Source of the DNA: Dromiciops gliroides | Lineage: Eukaryota; Chordata; Mammalia; Microbiotheria; Microbiotheriidae | Direction of reading: 5' to 3' | Length of the DNA: 64,000 nt | NCBI RefSeq assembly: GCF_019393635.1 | Contig: NC_057861.1 | Coordinates: 193,439,026-193,503,025 of the forward strand | Shown: positions 59,429 to 64,000 of the stretch, one piece after another | Numbering within the stretch: the stretch's first letter is position 1 | Layout: the number at the start of each line of letters is the position of its first letter | Made by a program: the position numbers and the translations under genes | Notes under the pieces: model-generated | Databases searched by the model: none | What the model was told of the DNA's origin: nothing | What the model saw: only the letters and a program-made list of their open reading frames with translations

Positions 59429-59434
59429 TTTATT
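59429..59434 (-). promoter_or_regulatory. Candidate proximal poly(A) signal AATAAA for SALL3
   Basis: Canonical hexamer on the minus strand, about 0.9 kb past the stop codon, inside an AT-rich stretch. Would give the shortest 3' UTR of the three candidates. Confidence 0.25.
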
Positions 59435-60352
59435 GTACAACTTTGATAACATGAAATATTTACTCACAACTGTTTATAATGTTGTGAATAATTTATGGTG
59501 ATAAGGTTTGTCTGTAACTTGTTTTCCAATCATTGAGCTACAGACCACACTACATTTTTCATTTAATAGAACAACTGTCCACATAGCAGCTACAAATATT
59601 TAAATAAAAAAAGATTTGTTACTGACAGGTACTTGCACATGAAAAGCATGCTATCTTTCCCAATAAAACTTCACAATTTTGCCTGCATTGAAATAAACCA
59701 CTTACTTATAGTAAAACAAATCTTCCTTTTAAAAAAAAATCACATAGCCAGATGTATTTTGCAGTACAAAAGCTTCATTTAAGGATGGGGCTAGTATATT
59801 GTCTGTTACCCGCATAATCTTAACATTATAAATACTACAGACAAGGATACTGTCATAATACACAGCATGGGGGTACTAAATCACTTATTTAAGATTAAGA
59901 TTTCTAAAAACATAGTTCAAGTTTCTAACTAATTTGAACAGAACCAGCAAATAAGTTTGACCAGAATGCCGCAGTGAAGCCCCCCCCACCCCCTCTTTTT
60001 TTCTTTTTTCCCTCTTAGGTGATCATTAAGTTTTATAAGAAACAAAGTGGACTTGGTCTAACCTCTTTCAGTTGCTAATGCAGTTTCCATTGACTCCTTG
60101 TTAACTTAAATTTTAAAGGTTTCAGAGTTCTCAATAACAGTCAAACTCACTGTTAAAAGAAGTACCATGCAGCTCTTGCAAGACAACTTTTCAGCAGCCA
60201 CATAGTTAATGTATTTTCTGCTATGGATAAAATTTTAAAGGGAACCTAGGCATTTAGATCATAAGACTAATGCTTAAAACTTCCAAATTTGTACATGAAA
60301 TAGAACAAATGTGTTGATTAAGAGTCCCAAGAGTTATTCACATTTCTCGCAT

Positions 60353-60784
60353 TTAATTTATACCAATCTCCTTGTTATCCTCAATAAACCTTGTGAATGG
60401 ACGACTGGCTCCTGTTTCTGAACTTGCTTTGTCCAGGCCACCAATAGGAGGGCTGCTGCCTGTGCGAGCTTTGTCCATACCACTTGTAATGTTACTTAAG
60501 GGTGGAATGGCACTTCCACCTAGACTTACTGGGAGTTGTGGAATGCCTCCATTCTGTATGACTGAAATCTCATTGTTCTTCATAGCAAGTCCATTTGTGA
60601 TAGCTGCAGCATACTGGTTCCAAAAATTGGGGTCAACATTCATTGCCCGAGCTGCCAAATCCTTTTGGAACATTTCAGAGAACTTCAGTGCATCACCACC
60701 TAACAATGCCATGGGATTTTCCACAGATAGTCGGCGGCCGCGTCTTGCAGGGGCATTATTCCACATGTGAGTTCCCATATGAAC
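60353..60784 (-). CDS. SALL3: SALL3 final coding exon, with stop codon
   Basis: Last coding exon. The acceptor reads TATATGCAG|GTT at 60785/60784, phase 0, so it joins the AAG ending exon 2 without changing frame. It encodes 143 residues and a TAA stop at 60353-60355. The first residues (VHMGTHMW) supply both zinc-binding histidines of the seventh visible finger; its cysteines are in exon 2. Then come a basic stretch (ARRGRR), a segment containing [17 protein letters not shown] and [19 protein letters not shown], and the terminus [16 protein letters not shown]. This ending is what separates SALL3 from SALL1, whose protein ends differently. No frame damage is visible, so the gene looks intact here. 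Upstream in-frame translation into the intron is possible but meets a good acceptor signal and is not supported as coding. Confidence 0.97.
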   Translation of the reverse strand, partial: VHMGTHMWNNAPARRGRRLSVENPMALLGGDALKFSEMFQKDLAARAMNVDPNFWNQYAAAITNGLAMKNNEISVIQNGGIPQLPVSLGGSAIPPLSNITSGMDKARTGSSPPIGGLDKASSETGASRPFTRFIEDNKEIGIN

Positions 60785-62229
60785 CTGCATATAAAATATA
60801 AGAAAAGAAAAAAAACTACAAATAAGCAAATTCTCATAACTTATATTGTTGCTTTGCTGTATACAGTCATTTTCACAGAATCTGAGTGCACAAACCTTCA
60901 GGTACTTATTGGCCATTTTTCTTTTTTCTCCCAAGCAATTTGGAGTGACAGAAAATGGTTCTAGGGAACAGCTTATGATCAAATATGTACATTATTTTCA
61001 TTAAAGACACAAAGTACATTTTAACATTAAGAATGTGTGTTCTCTGAGGTGACAAAAATTTAAACAGCAAAACAAAATTGTCCCAGATTCATAAAACACA
61101 AAGGCTGCCAAGAGAATGTTTCAATATGTGAGAATAAAGATCTGTGCTCTCTTACTGTGTTCATCCTAATTCCTTTGACCTCCATTTCCTTCTTCTAAAC
61201 CATCTAGTAATTTTTGCCCTGGTTTTTTTTCCTCCTATACTCTTGCTTCACTGGGTGTCCCAAATGTCTCAGTATATTCTTTTCAATTCCCTTCAAATAA
61301 GAACCCCCCAAATGAGTTTTCAAACTTCTATGAACTTTTTGTGATCAGAAGATGCTCCTCATATTACCTTTATCCCAGCCATGCATATCTGAGCTATGGT
61401 GACAATAGGAATATTGACCTCTGAGATGTCCTCTAAAATCCTGCTGAAACCCAGCTTTCCCAGATATGCATGTTATAGAGAACAGAAATGAGGATGCACA
61501 ATAAGAGGCAGTATAGAGATACAGGTCTACTGGTAATGAGTAAGTCCTGTGCTTTTTCACATAGGTTAGCTTTGTCAGAAAACACACTATGGAAGGATCT
61601 GAAGTAAGTTGAACATGTGCTCTAATTTCCCCCCCTGAATTCCTTTTATGCTCCTCTACACTCTAGAACTTGAATATTGCTCTCCTTCAACTACATACCC
61701 ACCCCATCAGCTCCTCTTGGTGGCCACATAGAACAATAGAACACATCTTGGTTTGGTGTTTTTTTGTTTGTTTTTTTTTTTTAATTGCTTAGCAAACCTC
61801 ACAGTTGCTGTGGCATTCTTTCTTTTTGAGAGTGACTGTGTTTTATTCTGCGACAGCTCTTTGAATGTTGGTTTCTTTTCATACCAATGTTCCACTGGGT
61901 GTTGGGCCTGCCAGCCAAGGTGCAAAGTGCATTCACCGCCTAGCTCATAGAACAGGCTATAAACACGCATCTGGCCTTAACCTCACAAGATCAAGTTTGA
62001 AGAACAGGCCTTGATACGCACCCACACATCAGAAGGCAGGACTGAACCCTTGCATGTTACCATGCTCGACAGGAACACGTGACAACATACAACAGGCTTC
62101 CTTAGCTTCTCATTTCTCCTGGCCAGGAACACAGCAAAATGACAGCCTGCAAAGCCTAAGAGAGATGCCTTTCAATAACCCTGATTTCCTTACGGGTTGA
62201 TTTTTGAGATTGAGAGTTTTCCTTCTTAC
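60785..62229 (-). other. SALL3: SALL3 intron between exon 2 and final exon
   Basis: 1,445-bp intron bounded by GT (62229-62228) and AG (60786-60785). It is AT-rich and I recognise no SINE or L1 in it. If retained, translation would run 39 codons past the donor to a stop at 62110 and lose the last finger's histidines and the conserved C-terminus. Nothing in the sequence shows that this happens. Confidence 0.93.
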
Positions 62230-64000
62230 CTTGAGATTCCCCTTTGTGGTAAAAGCTCTACCACAGATTGTGCAACCAAATGGCTTTTCACCAGTATGGG
62301 TGCGCTCATGTATCTGGAGTGCACTTGCTGAGGAGAAGGTCTTCCCACACGATTGACAGTTGTGTTGCTTAGGTGTTCGCCGTGGTGGGGGTGCCAGCAT
62401 AGGAGTGAGGCCTGGACTCATCACTGTCTGTGGTGCAGCAGGAACCTGGATTCCAGCTGGAAGCAGAGGGCCCTCCCCCAGTGAGATCGGCTTGCTGTGA
62501 CCATTCACTTCCATTTTGATCATGGTAGGCGCAGTGCTGGTGACCAGGCTAGGAGTACTTTGGCTGGGACCTAGAGTAAAGTTGGGTTCAAATAACTGAG
62601 AAGGCAGCTCTTTTAATTTGTGTGTCAGTAAGTGCTGTTTTAAATTACCCATAGTGGAACACCCGCGACTGCAGACTGTACAAACAAATGGACGTTCTTT
62701 AGTATGGCTGCGGTAGTGAATTTCCAATGCACTCTTACAAGCAAAAGGCTTGCCACAGATATTACAAACAGTACTTTTAAACTTACCACGTTCTCTGTTG
62801 AGGAACAGCAGGTTAAAAGGAGCTTCCTCCTTGATGACTGGTCTGCCCGGGGTAGGAGCTGTCAGATCGAGTGCACCTCCATTTTCAGGAGCAGGTGGTG
62901 GACTGTCTGGTTTTTCTGTCTTTAGTGGTGTTTCTTGGGGGTCTTCTTGGTTGCTCAGGCCTGGAGACTTGGAAGGAAAACTTTCACCGTTGCTGTTTAC
63001 TGGGGACAATGCTTGCATGGATGAAGATGATTCTGACATGGCAGGACTGCCTGCGCTCTGGCTTTCAAGATCACCTACAGCTGATGAGGAATCATTACTT
63101 AAATGGTCACTTTCCCCTGATCCATTTTCTATGGATTTCAAGCTGGTCAACTGCTGACAGTTCATGACAGAATCAATCATTTTCATCTGATTCTCCAGGG
63201 CAGCAATGCTAGAGATTACAGAAGGTGGTGAAGGGGGACATGACCCAGAGTAAGATATTAGTGGTTTGGATGAGTCACTAGCTGTGTCCTTTAGCTCTGG
63301 GTCTTCTTCCATAGAATTTTCGTCAATGTCATCATCATAGTTGCTCAGGGTTTCGATGTTTTTTTCATCATAAGAAAGTTCTGAATCCATGGCATCTTGG
63401 AAGCCCTCTGGTAATGGTGTGTTTGGGATTTGTCCCCCCATATGCATACGAATATGTTGCTGAAGAACAACAGCATTTGTAAATTTCTTTTGACAAATGG
63501 GACATGAATGCTGTACTCTTAGTGGTGGCTTCGCTCGATGAACTCCAAAATGTGTTTTTAGATTGCCTTTTGTAGTAAAGGCACGTCCACAAATTTTGCA
63601 TTTAAATGGTCTTTCTCCTGTATGTGTTCTGTAATGCATCTTGAGAGCACTCTGACAACTAAGCACCCGGTGACAAATGACACATTGATTTGGATCTGTC
63701 ATCTTCTTATCAATGTTCTCAACTAACTGTTGCAGCTTTGAGGTTTCTGATGTTTGCATAGAGTCAAGCAGACCACCAAATGGGAACTTTGCTTTGAACT
63801 GGTCAGAGATTGCTGGAAGCACAGGGTTGGGGAGGGTTGTGGAAACACTACTATCTGTTACAGTGGTAACAATCGAAGTGGAAACTGTAGTAACTTGCAC
63901 GCTGATGGAGACTTCTCCCACTCGTGTGTTTGTGGAAGGCAAACTGATAGGTTCAGTTTTTGTTAGAGAAGACCCACTGTGAATTGGTTGTGGGGATTCT
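62230..64000 (-). CDS. SALL3: SALL3 exon 2 (3' part), spalt-like zinc finger transcription factor; continues past window edge
   Basis: Spalt-family nuclear zinc-finger transcription factor, a developmental regulator and usually a repressor. The minus-strand frame is open from 63999 to a donor site at 62230/62229 (AAG|GTAAGA), giving 590 codons; it continues beyond 64000, so the N-terminal C2HC finger, the first finger pair and the start codon lie outside. Visible fingers: a triplet at 63684-63622, 63600-63538 and 63504-63442; a pair at 62766-62704 and 62682-62620; a finger at 62358-62296; and the cysteine half of a last one at 62274-62230. Paired fingers carry the spalt signature TTKGNLK or TMGNLK and HTGE(R/K)PF linkers. 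An acidic, serine/proline-rich spacer (about 63440-62790) separates triplet and pair. SALL3 rather than SALL1 or SALL4 is called from the spacer, [14 protein letters not shown] before the last pair, and the EDNKEIGIN terminus in the next exon. Family knowledge: human SALL3 is about 1,300 residues. Confidence 0.97.

Larger units (their letters stand above)
57820..60352 (-). other. SALL3: Probable SALL3 3' UTR (left limit uncertain)
   Basis: AT-rich, repeat-free sequence directly after the SALL3 stop. Minus-strand AATAAA hexamers occur at 59429-59434, 58925-58930 and 57840-57845. I placed the left limit just after the last one, so this is a guess about 3' ends, not an observation. An RNA-seq or 3'-end track would settle it. 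Confidence 0.5.

Noticed and set aside
60372-60770. 132-residue plus-strand frame
   Set aside because: Antisense shadow of the SALL3 final exon. Similar plus-strand frames at 62704-63982 are also shadows.
62110-62229. 39-codon extension past exon 2 as coding
   Set aside because: A consensus donor and matching acceptor place it in the intron; the extension is unlike any spalt protein.
60353-64000. SALL1 or SALL4 instead of SALL3
   Set aside because: The C-terminal EDNKEIGIN, the [14 protein letters not shown] linker and the spacer wording fit SALL3; SALL1 ends differently and SALL4 differs in finger layout.

Overview
This window comes from a marsupial genome. The evidence is the very high density of one short tRNA-derived SINE (about 27 copies, all built on the same head and ending in A-rich tails), a second longer SINE with an RTE-type 3' end (MAR1-like), marsupial-style LINE-1 3' ends, an RTE LINE and a half-L1 (HAL1-like) element. 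I cannot fix the species from sequence alone.

The only protein-coding gene I can support is SALL3, on the minus strand at the right edge. The window holds the 3' part of its large exon 2 (62230 to beyond 64000), a 1,445-bp intron (60785-62229), the final coding exon (60353-60784) and a long, probably conserved 3' UTR running left to roughly 57.8 kb. About 733 C-terminal codons are present, with seven C2H2 fingers. The last finger is assembled across the exon 2/exon 3 splice.

The rest is non-coding. Positions 1-8,500 hold AT-rich sequence, MIR- and CR1/L3-like relics and a 3-kb 5'-truncated L1 (3049-6004) that took four SINE hits. Positions 8,600-18,640 are a dense nested stack: an L1, a 5'-truncated RTE split in four pieces, a HAL1-like element with an 18-bp target duplication, an L1 tail, an ERV-type LTR with a second solo LTR inside it, and two pairs of nearly identical short duplicated segments. 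Positions 18.6-51 kb hold scattered SINEs, L1 tails, a second solo LTR (29499-30040), a mariner-type MITE (48092-48307) and many simple repeats. From about 51.1 kb to the end I find no SINE or L1, only microsatellites, a few old relics and the SALL3 region.

Most open reading frames outside SALL3 come from SINEs, L1, RTE, LTRs or simple repeats. I see no sign of a new gene system. The most informative signals are the nested insertion stack, the local duplications inside it, and the abrupt loss of recent retrotransposons beside SALL3.
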